Source: Rhizoctonia solani (taxonomy: Eukaryota; Basidiomycota; Agaricomycetes; Cantharellales; Ceratobasidiaceae). From it: a stretch of 64,000 nt of DNA. The notes beneath the pieces are model-generated. The model saw nothing but the letters and a program-made list of their open reading frames with translations. It made no database searches and was not told the DNA's origin. The stretch lies in the NCBI RefSeq assembly GCF_016906535.1, contig NC_057381.1:1178001-1242000 (forward strand), in the 5' to 3' direction. The translations under genes were made by a program, and so were the position numbers. Shown in pieces: positions 50,531 to 60,120 of the stretch. Within the stretch, counting starts at the first letter, position 1; each line of letters opens with the position of its first letter.

Positions 50531-51533
50531 TTAAACGAACCTAGCGTTGGCAGTATTGCTGGTTAGTTTCGTAGGCTCGTCACCATTGTTGTTGCCCTCG
50601 AAAGTATCACAGACGCTCTTGACATTTGTCACCTTGACGGTGGCAGTATTGACAGTCGCAACGTCGCCAAGGTTCGAGTTGATACCAACTAGGAGCTTGC
50701 CATCGGTTGCAACGACATTGGAGATGGTCACGCTACGAGCATGCTGAGTAGAGCAGTTACCGCACGATCGATAGAGTTTTCCAAAGTTCTGGACGCAAAA
50801 AGAGTCGATCGTTACGGAACCTAAGCATATAATGAGAATCCAGCAGGCTACATATTCCATTTAAGTTAACCTACCTCCACCGTTGTGTTGGACCACCTTA
50901 TCTTCGGCGCCTTTGGCTCCACCGCCGGTGATCGTCGATGTACCGGAAGACTGTTTGATTGTAATCGCATCCTCGCATACATCTTCAAACCACACATTAT
51001 TCAGCGTGCAAGAGCCAAGGCAGTGAACACCCTCGACCTGGTTGGCCCCGATCACGACATTTCTAAATATCAAAGTTCGGTTGATCGGGCATTGCTCACT
51101 GACAGTGCCATGGCCACTTACTGAAGAGTAGCCCCTTCCTCAAGGAGAAACACGGCATCTTTGTCTCCTCCTTCTATTTGACCCTTGCAGGCCCCCTCGC
51201 CGCGATCGAAGCGTACATTCCCGCCTAAATCGCGAAATATTGGTGAGTGCCCCATTTTGCTAGTGAGCGTCTATCAGAATTACCATCAAATGTTCCCTTG
51301 ATGATCATTGCCGCTGTGAGCGAGGTCGTCTTTGGTGGAGTCGGGAACGTGCAAGTGGCCTCACGTTTGATAAACCGCGGGGCATCTGCATCGCGAGTGA
51401 CAAAACCGCTCCTATTGTAAGATGCGGAGGTGCGCGAAGGAGCAGCAGACACCAGTTGCGCCATGAGAGCAACGGAGGTAAGGGCAAGAGTAGAGAAGAA
51501 CATCGTAGATGTAGTGAAGGTGTTGGTGGCCAA
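50531..51533 (-). CDS. Secreted pectate lyase, PL3 family
   Basis: The enzyme cuts de-esterified pectin by beta-elimination, with calcium. A signal peptide ([20 protein letters not shown] within residues 11-30) is followed by a short propeptide-like stretch and the PL3 domain. Blocks seen are [85 protein letters not shown], and [17 protein letters not shown]. Paired cysteines are conserved as in the family. Four exons join in phase and the protein ends TANARFV. The start at 51533 gives a somewhat long signal region; the Met at codon 11 is an alternative. This supports a plant-tissue-degrading life style. Confidence 0.9.
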
Positions 51534-52382
51534 GATTGAGAAGCAAAGTAATGCCCAAAAGTGAGGAAATAAGAGAGTAATGCCTTGTTAAATAGATGGC
51601 GAGAAATTCGGCTTCTGTTATTTATGTGCGGTTAAGTGATACCGTTGGAAGGCTTTGGGGCTATGGGCGACTAGGTTTCCATCCGGAGCAAATGATTAAG
51701 TAGCCATCCAGATGTATCGCTCCATCGTAAGGCTTGGCCAGGATTAAGAAGTCTTTTGTTCCCGAGGGAATAAAATATTAGCGGCGTGATAAATAAGGCC
51801 CAACTCCCATTTTTGAATAGATCCCAGGGCGAGCTGGACGATTCCGCGAGGAGATGGTAACGAACAACATATATGACTAACAGCCTGCCAATGGTTGCTT
51901 GGATTCCATTGTTAGGATGGAATCAATTCCCACACCCTTGAATGCTGCACTTGAAGATATAAGAGCCTTAGTACGTGTCCATGGGCTGTGATACGTGCAA
52001 CAATGTAGATAGGTACCCGGTAACTTCGGGAGCCATGTATATGGGATATTTGGGTCGCTGGTCGAATATACATAGTTATAAGAACAAGGGCACAACCAAT
52101 GCTACTATTTCACTGGCCCGTAAACAGGTTTCGATCTGTAGGCGCGTTGAAGAACTGGCTAACTCAAGCAGTCTCCATACCCGTTGACCAAGTTTGTTTA
52201 TTCTAAACCTATAATAGAAACATATGCATTTCACATCAAACTTTTTTCAAGAGCCCAGGCTTATGGTTTCGAATGAAGTTCATATTAGAGTATCCGGAAT
52301 AATCTGAGATATCAAGTGGTTCTACACAAGACTTAAGCTTGAGTACGAGGCTTGAGTCTCCATTGGGAAATGAACATGGAAC
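51534..52382. other. Intergenic, pectate lyase promoter side
   Basis: No gene is seen. It contains the upstream region of the pectate lyase gene on the left and the 3' flank of the BTB gene on the right. Confidence 0.45.
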
Positions 52383-53717
52383 TTACTCCTCCAGATACCT
52401 ATACTTCTTCGCCAAAGCACAATACAAGGCTTCCATATGCTCGTCAATATAAGTTCTTAAAGTGTGAATACACTTGCTACCACAGGGCAGCCATGGTTGG
52501 GACTTGGATGCCCAGGAGATTGAATACCTGTATTCAGGTAGGCGTACGATATAACGAATATCTTCCGAAGGAATTGGAGAGTTTAGCCCTTGGCATCTGC
52601 CAAACGTATCGCTCCACCATTTATTGATGTTTGAAGGATTGCGACAATTGGGACAGTCTTTGAATATCTCGAGTATCTCTGACGGCTCTAGCAACCAGTT
52701 GATTCCTAAATCGGTGTGATCGCATAGTTGAACGAGGGTACTGTTGCCTGCGTATAACACTCTACGTTGCTCTCGAGTAAGACGAGTCCATACGCGAGAA
52801 CGGTGGCCCAACGAAAGGACAACAGAAAATATGAAGCCGAACATATCAGGAGTGTTGACTAGAAGATCTTTTTCCGTGTAAAGGTCGGCACATATGGCAA
52901 TGATAGTATGGTCGGACAAGTCTTTTGATTCGTCCGGACAATCATAAGCCTTGCAGACCAAGTTACTTATAATTAATCGCATTCTATGGAGTATTGAGCC
53001 TCGGTAGCTTTTTAGGCTCGTTTTTTGCATATGTTTCATAAGTTGTTTGACTATTGCGGTATTCCAATTGCCTTCGCCGGTTAATCGTGACATAGAAAAC
53101 CTGAATATTTGGTCGATTTTAGACTGAGCCCAATCATCTAGTTTTCTTATCCCGAATTGGTCGGCCAAGTAACCAATTTTTGATAGACGATATATCAACT
53201 CTGGATTGTGCCGATAAGAATGGTTAACGCTGGAAAGAAGTTCGATAAATTCGTGATTTCCGACGCTATTATACATGAGAGTGTAACTGTAGTAAATGCG
53301 CATTAATCACTTACCCACCTGATGAAACTGTCAAAAGGTCGCGAACTGTTTCAACTGAAATATTGGGAGGGAGAACTATCGGATCTTTATCATTGAATCC
53401 TGCATTACTGCTAGAATTGGTAGATAAATCGAATGCGCTCTTCATGTAAGATTTGAGTTCATAATCTTGGATGCCTGGGTCTGGGGCAAGAAACGATGCT
53501 GGAATCTATACCGAAGTGCAAGAAGATATAAGTTCACCATGACCGATCCTGATATACAGCGACATACTCGGAACAAATTACCCCCTACCGAGAGAACGAT
53601 GATGTTGTATTTATAGTAGAACACAGGGTCTTGCGTAGGCCTAGAGGCAGCCGTTATTCGAGCTGGTGGGTACTGTGCAAGCAGAATATTGTTTCTAGAG
53701 CTGTCACAATCGGTCAT
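52383..53717 (-). CDS. BTB/POZ-like protein, copy A (apparently intact)
   Basis: Exon 1 carries the typical opening of fungal BTB proteins, DPVFYYKYNIIVLSVGGNLFR. A 62-bp intron follows, then IPASFLAPDPGIQDYELKSY and IVLPPNISVETVRDLLTVSS. The last exon adds about 300 residues with no named domain (YRLSKIGYLADQFGIRKLDD, FGFIFSVVLSLGHRSRVW, LTREQRRVLYAG, LCDHTDLGINWLLEPSEI, DCPNCRNPS). The intron before the last exon is only about 28-32 bp, which is unusually short. BTB proteins commonly act as adaptors for CUL3 ligases or as self-associating scaffolds; the exact role here is unknown. Two broken relatives lie just upstream on the same strand. Confidence 0.7.
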
Positions 53718-54036
53718 TTTAATATTTTTTTACTCCAAGAATCTATATCGGCGCTGTGGTAGGTCTGATTTCTTCAAAGAGTGATTCAAAGATCAGCAGC
53801 TTCTCATATCGATATCACGTGTGCTAGTACATCATGGTCAAGAGTACTGCTGCCAAATCCACGATCGGGCTCCCAACAGGATTTTAGGATAGTGACATTT
53901 ATAAAAGGTAGAGATATTGATAAAGTTGTTTGAACCGATCTAAACATATACCGAGTAGTTATAAACCTTTCTTACTGAGTGCATAACGCTGTGTTCGACA
54001 CCAAATATAGAACAAGAAGCGACATAGGAACGTACG
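53718..54036. other. Gap between BTB copy A and N-terminal remnant
   Basis: AT-rich sequence without a recognisable gene; it should include the copy A promoter. Confidence 0.4.
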
Positions 54037-54225
54037 TCAAACATGAGACAAACGTAACATATACACAACTGCATTTAGGCCGATAGACATTGCCCCAAAC
54101 AATCTACCGGTACATATTATTACGATTGGTTTATAATTATTGTAGAAAGGGCTGTCTCTAATGTGCCTCTTTATTGTAAGAGTAGTTAGACTCAGTGGAT
54201 TTAGGATATTATTCTCAGAGCTCAT
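54037..54225 (-). pseudogene. BTB-like first-exon remnant (copy C)
   Basis: The frame contains HIRDSPFYNNYKPIVIICTG followed by RLFG, which lines up with the DPVFYYKYNIIVLSVGGNLFR opening of copy A. No second or third exon of this copy follows before copy A begins, so it is read as an orphan 5' exon. It might also be the displaced 5' exon of copy B, but its position downstream of copy B argues against that. Confidence 0.4.
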
Positions 54226-54920
54226 ATAATCTGATATAGAGGTGACGTATCACTGGTATTAATTCAGTGTCATCACCAGTGTGATGATTCTGAAAGGAGA
54301 TACGGTGGAGGGCCATCGTTATCGTTGTCACAATATCCAACCCTCCGATTACATGCAATCGAGTTTGGAGTAAATGTATACAATCATGCACAAAACCTAC
54401 TGTTTACTGTCGAAATTCCATGGGAGCAGCGAAGGTTAGGGTTGTGTGGCCTTATAATATCGAAATGACGGGAACATACAAAAGTGTACTAAAATTCGTA
54501 AGGAGAGTCCTTGTTAGCTGCCATACTGGGGTGGATTGAGGTTTTCCGGGCCTGGGGCGCTGGATCCTGAGAAACGATATACATCAACATTCACTGAGTT
54601 TTGACTGCAGTTGTGAATCGAGAGTGTCTTTAAGACTGTACATATGGGGAATTATAGTTGAGTAATAACTGGGTATCCCCCATAATCATATGTATGGTGG
54701 AACAATATTTTTGGTCAGCTATATAAATAATCAAACGAGAGTGCAGAAAACCTCCTGTGGTAAATGACCGGCGGAGAGTAACCTCTGGTAAATAGCGTGT
54801 TACTCCTACTAGGTGACCAAAGGTTAGTTCCCGTACCTTCCACCAAACGTTGCAAGTTTACCTTCCGTCAAACGGTTCTACACATAAGATATTAATATAC
54901 CACCAAAGAGAAGCGATGCA
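54226..54920. other. Intergenic within the BTB cluster
   Basis: AT-rich sequence with no recognised gene. Short repeated phrases such as GTGATGAT and CCTCTGGTAAATAGCG-like blocks occur but do not form a clear repeat. Confidence 0.4.
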
Positions 54921-55763
54921 TTAGACCCACTGCACCAAAAGGTTGTACTTTTCCGCAAAGCACTGATATAATTTATCCGTGGATTTCATAGCAAGGGCCT
55001 TAACTTTGTTGGCGCAGTCACAAAAGATAGATTTACTGGCAAACGCCACCAAGAACCGAGATAAATAAAACGGTATGCCAACAATACAACGAATGTCTTC
55101 CAGCTGCACATGAGATTTTAAGCCCTTTAATCGGGAGAATGTGGCATCCCAGCAAGAGTCGAAGTTGTTTGAACATCTGTTGCAAACGTGCTTAATTTCC
55201 GTAGGGTTCGGTAACCAAGAAATACCCAAGTCGGTGTGGTTACTGAGGCAAGTAAATATCATAGCAGCAGCATAGAGTACCCTGCGATCTTCTCTAGTTA
55301 ATTGATCCTCCCATACGGGGGATTTGTGGCCCAAGGAAAGAATAACAGTAAAAACAAATCCAAAAAGGCCGGGACTATGTAGTCGTAGACTCCTTTCTTT
55401 ATATAGTGCTGCACATACATTGACCATGTTTCCTTGAGGTGCTTTGTCAACACCTGGGTAAGCCATGGTGATTGCTTTAGAAATAGCAAGATGGGCTGCG
55501 GATAATATCTTCCATCGGTAATTGAAGGTTCCAGTTTTCTGCATGTACCGCATAAGCTAGACCATGGACTAAGAGTCCCAATCATCCTGAACTGGAAGTT
55601 TATTTGCAAGCTCTTTGAGGACTTTGCTAATGTGCATCTGAAACCAAGTATCCAATCTCCTGAGACCGAATCGACAACCCAGATAACCGAGTCTTATCAA
55701 TTGGCTAGCCAGATCGGTAGTGTAGCTTGATGGTATTTCAAGTGTTTGAATCAAATTGAGCAT
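54921..55763 (-). pseudogene. BTB-family paralogue, copy B, cut by copia insertion
   Basis: The C-terminal exon aligns by eye with copy A over its full length: LIRLGYLGCRFGLRRLDTWF, LMRYMQKTGTFNYRW, GLFGFVFTVILSLGHKSPVW, LTREDRRVLYAA, LSNHTDLGISWLPNPTEI, RLKGLKSHVQLEDIRCIVGI. Two in-frame TAG codons interrupt it near 55550-55571 (after DDWDS and after SMV), with the frame unchanged on both sides, so this is real nonsense damage, not a base slip. The 5' part of the gene is missing: a copia LTR begins six bases upstream of the first codon read (LTR edge at 55769). Confidence 0.8.
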
Positions 55764-55768
55764 GGAAC
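55764..55768 (-). repeat. Presumed half of a copia target-site duplication
   Basis: The five bases GTTCC (minus strand) directly follow the LTR terminal CA and belong to the BTB pseudogene. The partner copy would lie beyond the 5' end of the copia element, which is not reachable in this window. Confidence 0.35.
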
Positions 55769-56050
55769 TGTTTGTGTGGAAAGAAGTAAAATGTATATAG
55801 AAACAAATATATTATAGAACAAATTAATTACAAAGTATGAACAAGAGTGAAATTGAGTGAGAATAGGATGATTTGTTAGGAGACAGAACAAGCCCCCCTT
55901 ATATACCCGTGAACCAACCAGTTGAGTCACTTATAGGGGTGACGCATACTTACTGCGCTTTACTGCGCATATAGCTGATTGGTTAGTTAGCACTGACTCA
56001 ATTACATGGAATATACTAGATTGTTCTAGTATGTACAAGTTATTTCTACA
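55769..56050 (-). repeat. 3' LTR of the copia element, 282 bp
   Basis: Read on the minus strand it starts TGTAGAAATAACTTG and ends CCACACAAACA, giving the usual TG...CA ends. A TATA box (GGTATATAAGG) lies in its middle and a CT-rich initiator zone follows. The purine tract AAGGGGGAG sits directly before the TG, as expected for a 3' LTR. Confidence 0.8.
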
Positions 56051-56061
56051 CTCCCCCTTAA
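56051..56061 (-). promoter_or_regulatory. Polypurine tract of the copia element
   Basis: The minus-strand sequence TTAAGGGGGAG abuts the LTR start TGTAGAAA. This is the position and composition of the primer site for plus-strand DNA synthesis in LTR retrotransposons. Confidence 0.75.
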
Positions 56062-56256
56062 TTGAGTCACACATTTACAGATATACATATTGATTCAATT
56101 CATTTGTTACAGTTCACATTTTCAGTTTGTACAGCTATTTTGTGTCCTGGACACGGTCACATGACCAGTACAAGTGGTTGCATGCTGGCCCAAGCCCAAA
56201 TTTGGGGGGTAGCAGGTGTAATCATGGGTTGTCAGCAGAGGAATAATAGGGCTCTA

Positions 56257-56285
56257 TGGCTTAGTGGTCAAGCTGGTTCAATTCC
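56257..56285 (+). other. tRNA-like A box and B box in close spacing
   Basis: On the plus strand TGGCTTAGTGG (56257-56267) fits the pol III A box and GGTTCAATTCC (56275-56285) fits the B box, with only seven bases between them and the stem-like flanks AGCTGG...CCAGCT. A complete tRNA would need an anticodon arm of about 25 more bases, so this is not a normal tRNA gene. It may be a deleted tRNA or a piece of a tRNA-derived SINE carried in the copia remnant. Confidence 0.45.
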
Positions 56286-58458
56286 AGCTAGTTCTATTTT
56301 CCTCTGTTTATGACAATCCAAGGCTTTTGAGCTTGGTATTGTATAGTTTGTTCCACATGCGGCCTGCTTGTTTCAGACCGTAAATTGAACGTTTTAGTTT
56401 TAATACTTGATTCGTACCGTCTTCAAAATATGGGATTTGTTGCATGTATAATTCTTTGTTTACTTTTGCATGTAGGTACGCAGAATTAACATTGAGCTGT
56501 CAAATATCCCAATCATTTTGGTTAGCAATGGATAACAGTAATCATATTGAGTCAAGACGTACTACAGGTGCAAACGTCTCATCAAAGTCAATACCAGGTT
56601 GTTGGCTAAAGCCTTGGGCTACTAGTTGTCCCTTGTAGCGGGCTGGTGTGCCATTGGCGTTACGCTTGAGTGTGAATACCCATGCGTTTCCAATTGCCTT
56701 GTGGCCGGGTGGTAGATTGGTGAGATTGTATGTATCCATTTTCTTGAATGTACTAACCTCCTTTGCCATGGCTTTTTGCCATTCCTCTGCGTCCGGTCCA
56801 GCAAGCGCTTCCGCAACGGTTGGGTGGTTGTTGGGCGCGGATAGCTTGGCGGCATAGGCCCATTTGTGTTCCACATCCCCGGGCGTTGCCAGGGTGTTAT
56901 CCAATTTGGTTGAAGTCAATTTGGATAGGTTGAGGTAGCTGAATTGATTGTTGAGCAAGTTGGATAAGGACGTGTCCAGTTTGGTTGCTGGCAGGGTTGC
57001 CAGCAGGTAGGCAAGCTTGGACGGGATGGTAGGGGCGGAGAGTATGGAGGAGGTGTTGGTGGAGAAGGTATATGCATCAAGATCAACATTGGAGCTGTTG
57101 GAGTGCATGCTTGCGGCATTGGGGAGGTCTAGTACAAGGTTAGTAGTCTTGTTTGTTGCTTGGTTATTAAGCTGACCTGTTGCAACATTGTCGGGGAGTT
57201 TAATCCTGACTCCGCCACGTTCTTGTTGGAGTGAGATGTGAGTAGGGTTAGGATTCCTACTGTGGGTTTGGGCTCCGGTTGAGACGTTACCTTTGAGCGC
57301 ATTGATTGTTTGTAGAGTTAGAAATAGAATTATTACCAGTGCGCATAACAGGATTGTTGCAAACAGTGGTAGGTTTGGGAACAACAGGTTGATTGAGTGA
57401 TTGCTGAACAAGTTGAGTTGGTTTGTTGGATGTTGATTTGTTGCTCAGCGGTTTGGTTTTTATACCCATATGTTCTAATTTTTTAATTTTTATTTCTTCA
57501 CTATCTACATGCGCTCCCCCTGTTCTAGTATTTTCTATTGGTTGTTGCGCAGCGCTGTTAGCTTGCGTCATCTCCCCCTCAGCGGGCGGAGCAACCAATT
57601 CTCCTGGTTTGGGTTTGCCGTTATCAACTTCTTCAATTTGTGCATGACTTGGAAAGGTGACATTTTGCGAGTGCAATATGCGGTTTGATCCTGACTTGTA
57701 GTACCACCAGCTCTTTCCTTGGACGTCTGATATGCCCACAAATATTGCAGTCGTTGTCTTAGGGTCAAGCTTAGACAAGTCTCCACCTTGATTTAGTACG
57801 TAGCACTTACTTCCCCAAGGACGGAGCGTATTAACATTGGGTTTAATGCCCCAGAAGGCTTTGTAGGGCGTTTTCCAGAATGTTCTGTGCACTTGCGTAG
57901 GCACGCAATTCTTTAGGTAGCACGCGTATGCTATGGCCTTGCTCCAAAGGAACTTTGGGGCGTTTGACTCAAGCAGCATGGCTTGTGCTTTCTTGGTGAG
58001 TGTTTGATTCAACCTTTCAGCAATGCTGTTTTGTTGGGCTGAATACAGGGCCGTAGTTTCCAAAATAGTCCCCCTTTGAGTGGCATGCTTGATCCAGTCT
58101 TTATTCACAAATTCCCTACCATTATTGAAGCAAACTTTCTTGATTTTCTTATCTTTTTGTGTATTTAGTATTGCTTCAAATGATTTATATTTGTTCAATG
58201 TTTCATCCTTGTGTCTTAAGAAACCTAAACAAGTAAATTGTGTAGCTACATCCGTGAATGATACATAGTACTTGTATCAACCAATTGAAGGAGTTTGGGC
58301 CGGTCCCCATACATTGGTTACTACTAACTCACCTATATTGGAGACTTTTGTTGCCAATTCTTTGGGGAATGGTCAAGTGTGGGCCTTTGTTTGTGCGCAT
58401 ACATCACATTCAAAGTTAAGTCCAATGGCGTTGTCAGCTATTTTGTTGTGCACCACTG

Positions 58459-59315
58459 TAAGGTGGGCACACGCTGGTGGAGTTGGGCGCTTAAGGCCGT
58501 ACTACTACAAGCAACACGTACATAATCTAACTAATAAGGCTATACTACTTCCGCTTGAGGCGGACTACTACTACTAACTAATGCGGGGGGGCCTTAGGCC
58601 TGGAGGTGTGGTGAGTTAAGGGGGTGGTGAGCGTCTAAGTACTACTGGGGGCCTGCTACTTAGCTGGCTGACTAATCCTCCTCAATGAATATGAGACAAG
58701 GTAAAATCAACTTGGGATCTCCAAGCAATTTTCCTGCTGTTTATATAGACAAAGGGGAAAGTATTTACATGGTCTGTGTCAGAGCCAACAACTACCAGAA
58801 GGTAAAACCTAACAAGCTATTGCCTAATATAGGACTTATCAGCAAGTAGGGCCTAACAATGCTCAAGGCAAAGCCAGGAAAGGGTAGGACAAGACCTATA
58901 TAAAGTAAAGTGCACTAATGCTGTTAAGACAGCAGGGCAAGGAACCTTTGACAGGGACTGGTATGCTCTCAGGCAATACTCTTAAGTGTATGTCTTAGGG
59001 TAGGTAGGTGTGGAAGGGGATAAGAGGTTGAGTTCTGAGGCTTAAGGCTCTCAGAACCCTCCTTATATATTCAACAGAGAAGGGGAAGAGTAATTACATG
59101 TACAAACATCATAACAAAGATAAGGTCACATGACCAGAGATAAGAAAACAAGATCACATGACTAAAGGTCATGTGATGAGATTACATAATAAGCGCCCAG
59201 CGCCTAAATAACATAAAAATGCATATATCCATAAGTCTCCATGAAAATAGCGCATATATTCACTATTTCTTTGACTTAGTGGATTCTAAGGTGGTCACGC
59301 CTCTAGGGCATGACA
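58459..59315 (-). repeat. Gypsy-2 LTR (older element), with duplicated promoter core
   Basis: On the minus strand it begins TGTCATGCCCTAGAGGCG right after the purine tract ACGGGGGGAAG, and most probably ends at CACCTTACA next to the copia pre-integrase sequence. At about 857 bp it is long. It contains two related TATA regions: GAATATATAAGGAGG near 59060 and CTATATAAACAGC near 58745, each preceded by CATGTAA(T/A)TACT(C/T)TTCCCC-like sequence. Only the left edge is certain. The right (end) edge at 58459 is inferred from the shared CTTACA end with the gypsy-1 LTR. Confidence 0.6.
59153..59177. promoter_or_regulatory. Perfect 10-bp inverted repeat with E-box cores in the LTR
   Basis: ATCACATGAC and GTCATGTGAT are exact reverse complements separated by five bases (TAAAG). 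Each arm holds CACATG/CATGTG. A further GGTCACATGACC sits 17 bases to the left (59125-59136), and the same twelve bases occur near 56154 in the copia remnant. These could be transcription-factor sites of the LTR promoter. Confidence 0.5.
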
Positions 59316-59549
59316 CTTCCCCCCGTTAAGGTCCAGCTGCCTCTGGATGTTCACGGTGAAACTTAGCCAATTTTTCAGGGGCATTGGCTAAGTGGGCCTT
59401 GGGCTCCCATGTGTTATCCTCTGGTCCATACCCTTTCCATTTAACCAAGTATTTGACTTGTCGACCCACTTTCTTGGAGTCTAGGATCCTTTCAACAGTA
59501 TATTCCTCTTCTCCATCAGCTGTGACAACTGGGGGATGTCCTAGACGTC
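59316..59549 (-). mobile_element. Gypsy-2 chromodomain remnant
   Basis: The minus strand reads [40 protein letters not shown] and [20 protein letters not shown], a chromodomain like that at the end of the gypsy-1 pol, then a stop and the polypurine tract before the gypsy-2 LTR. The upstream part of this pol is gone because the gypsy-1 LTR begins at 59550. The open frame continues into that LTR for about 24 codons by chance. Confidence 0.85.
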
Positions 59550-60120
59550 TGTAAGGACGTCGAGGAGGATGGCGCTTGCGGCCGGACGTATCTAAGTAGA
59601 GAACCGCGTAAGGCGGCGGCAAGCTATCCTACGGTGACGACCAGCTATACTACAATGACCAAAGCCGTAAGGGCGATGACCAGCTATGTAACTACAGCGA
59701 GAAAGCCGCTTAAGGCGGTGTGGACTAAGTAGCTAAGTGGTTTACTGGGCTTAAGGCCCTTGTACAGTAGTGGGGATGCGACAAGAGGTAATCAACCTGG
59801 GTGTTACCATGGTCGGTTGGCCTCCTTATATATTCTACAGAGTAACTAATTACAAATACATCATGTCCAATATGTAATCAAATAAGAACCCCGCTCTGCA
59901 GTTGGCCTTACTCATGCATATGTGTCACTGACGTGTCATAGTGATGTCATTAGGTGGAGGTGGCTACGTGTGCTGAGGTAAGCGCGGAAGGGGACGTGGC
60001 TCGGCGCTTGGCGTATGATATAAGCGCCGAAGTCACGTGATCGAAAATGTTGTCCGTTTGTCTTTGTTTAAATCCAAGAAAGTGGGAATAAATTCCCTGG
60101 TATTGATTGTGTCTACAACA
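59550..60120 (-). repeat. Gypsy-1 3' LTR, 571 bp
   Basis: On the minus strand it starts TGTTGTAGACACAATC directly after the purine tract AAAGGGGGGGCAG and ends CGACGTCCTTACA, TG...CA. It has a TATA box (GAATATATAAGGAGG), shared with the gypsy-2 LTR, and GC-rich hairpin-like GCCTTAAGC units near its end. It sits inside the gypsy-2 chromodomain frame; GACGT follows as the likely target duplication half (59545-59549). Confidence 0.8.

Larger units (their letters stand above)
56051..58458 (-). mobile_element. Ty1/copia retrotransposon remnant (integrase plus partial RT)
   Basis: Order on the minus strand is typical of copia: a gag-pre-integrase end (VVHNKIADNAIGLNFECDVC), the integrase core (NNGREFVNKDW ... 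YSAQQNSIAERLNQTL), the spacer region, then reverse transcriptase from WQKAMAKEVSTFKKMDTYNL through AQGFSQQPGIDFDETFAPVV and SAYLHAKVNKELYMQQIPYF to LKLKRSIYGLKQAGRMWNKL. The frame carries several TGA stops and a frame change near 57300. The rest of reverse transcriptase and all of RNase H are missing; between the RT break (about 56310) and the polypurine tract lies a short unrelated segment with tRNA-like promoter boxes. The 5' part is lost where a gypsy LTR abuts it. Confidence 0.88.

Noticed and set aside
56230..56310. Intact tRNA gene
   Set aside because: A and B boxes fit, but only seven bases lie between them, so there is no room for an anticodon arm.
59550..59622. N-terminal extension of the gypsy-2 chromodomain frame
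   Set aside because: These codons are LTR sequence of the inserted gypsy-1 element and stay open by chance.
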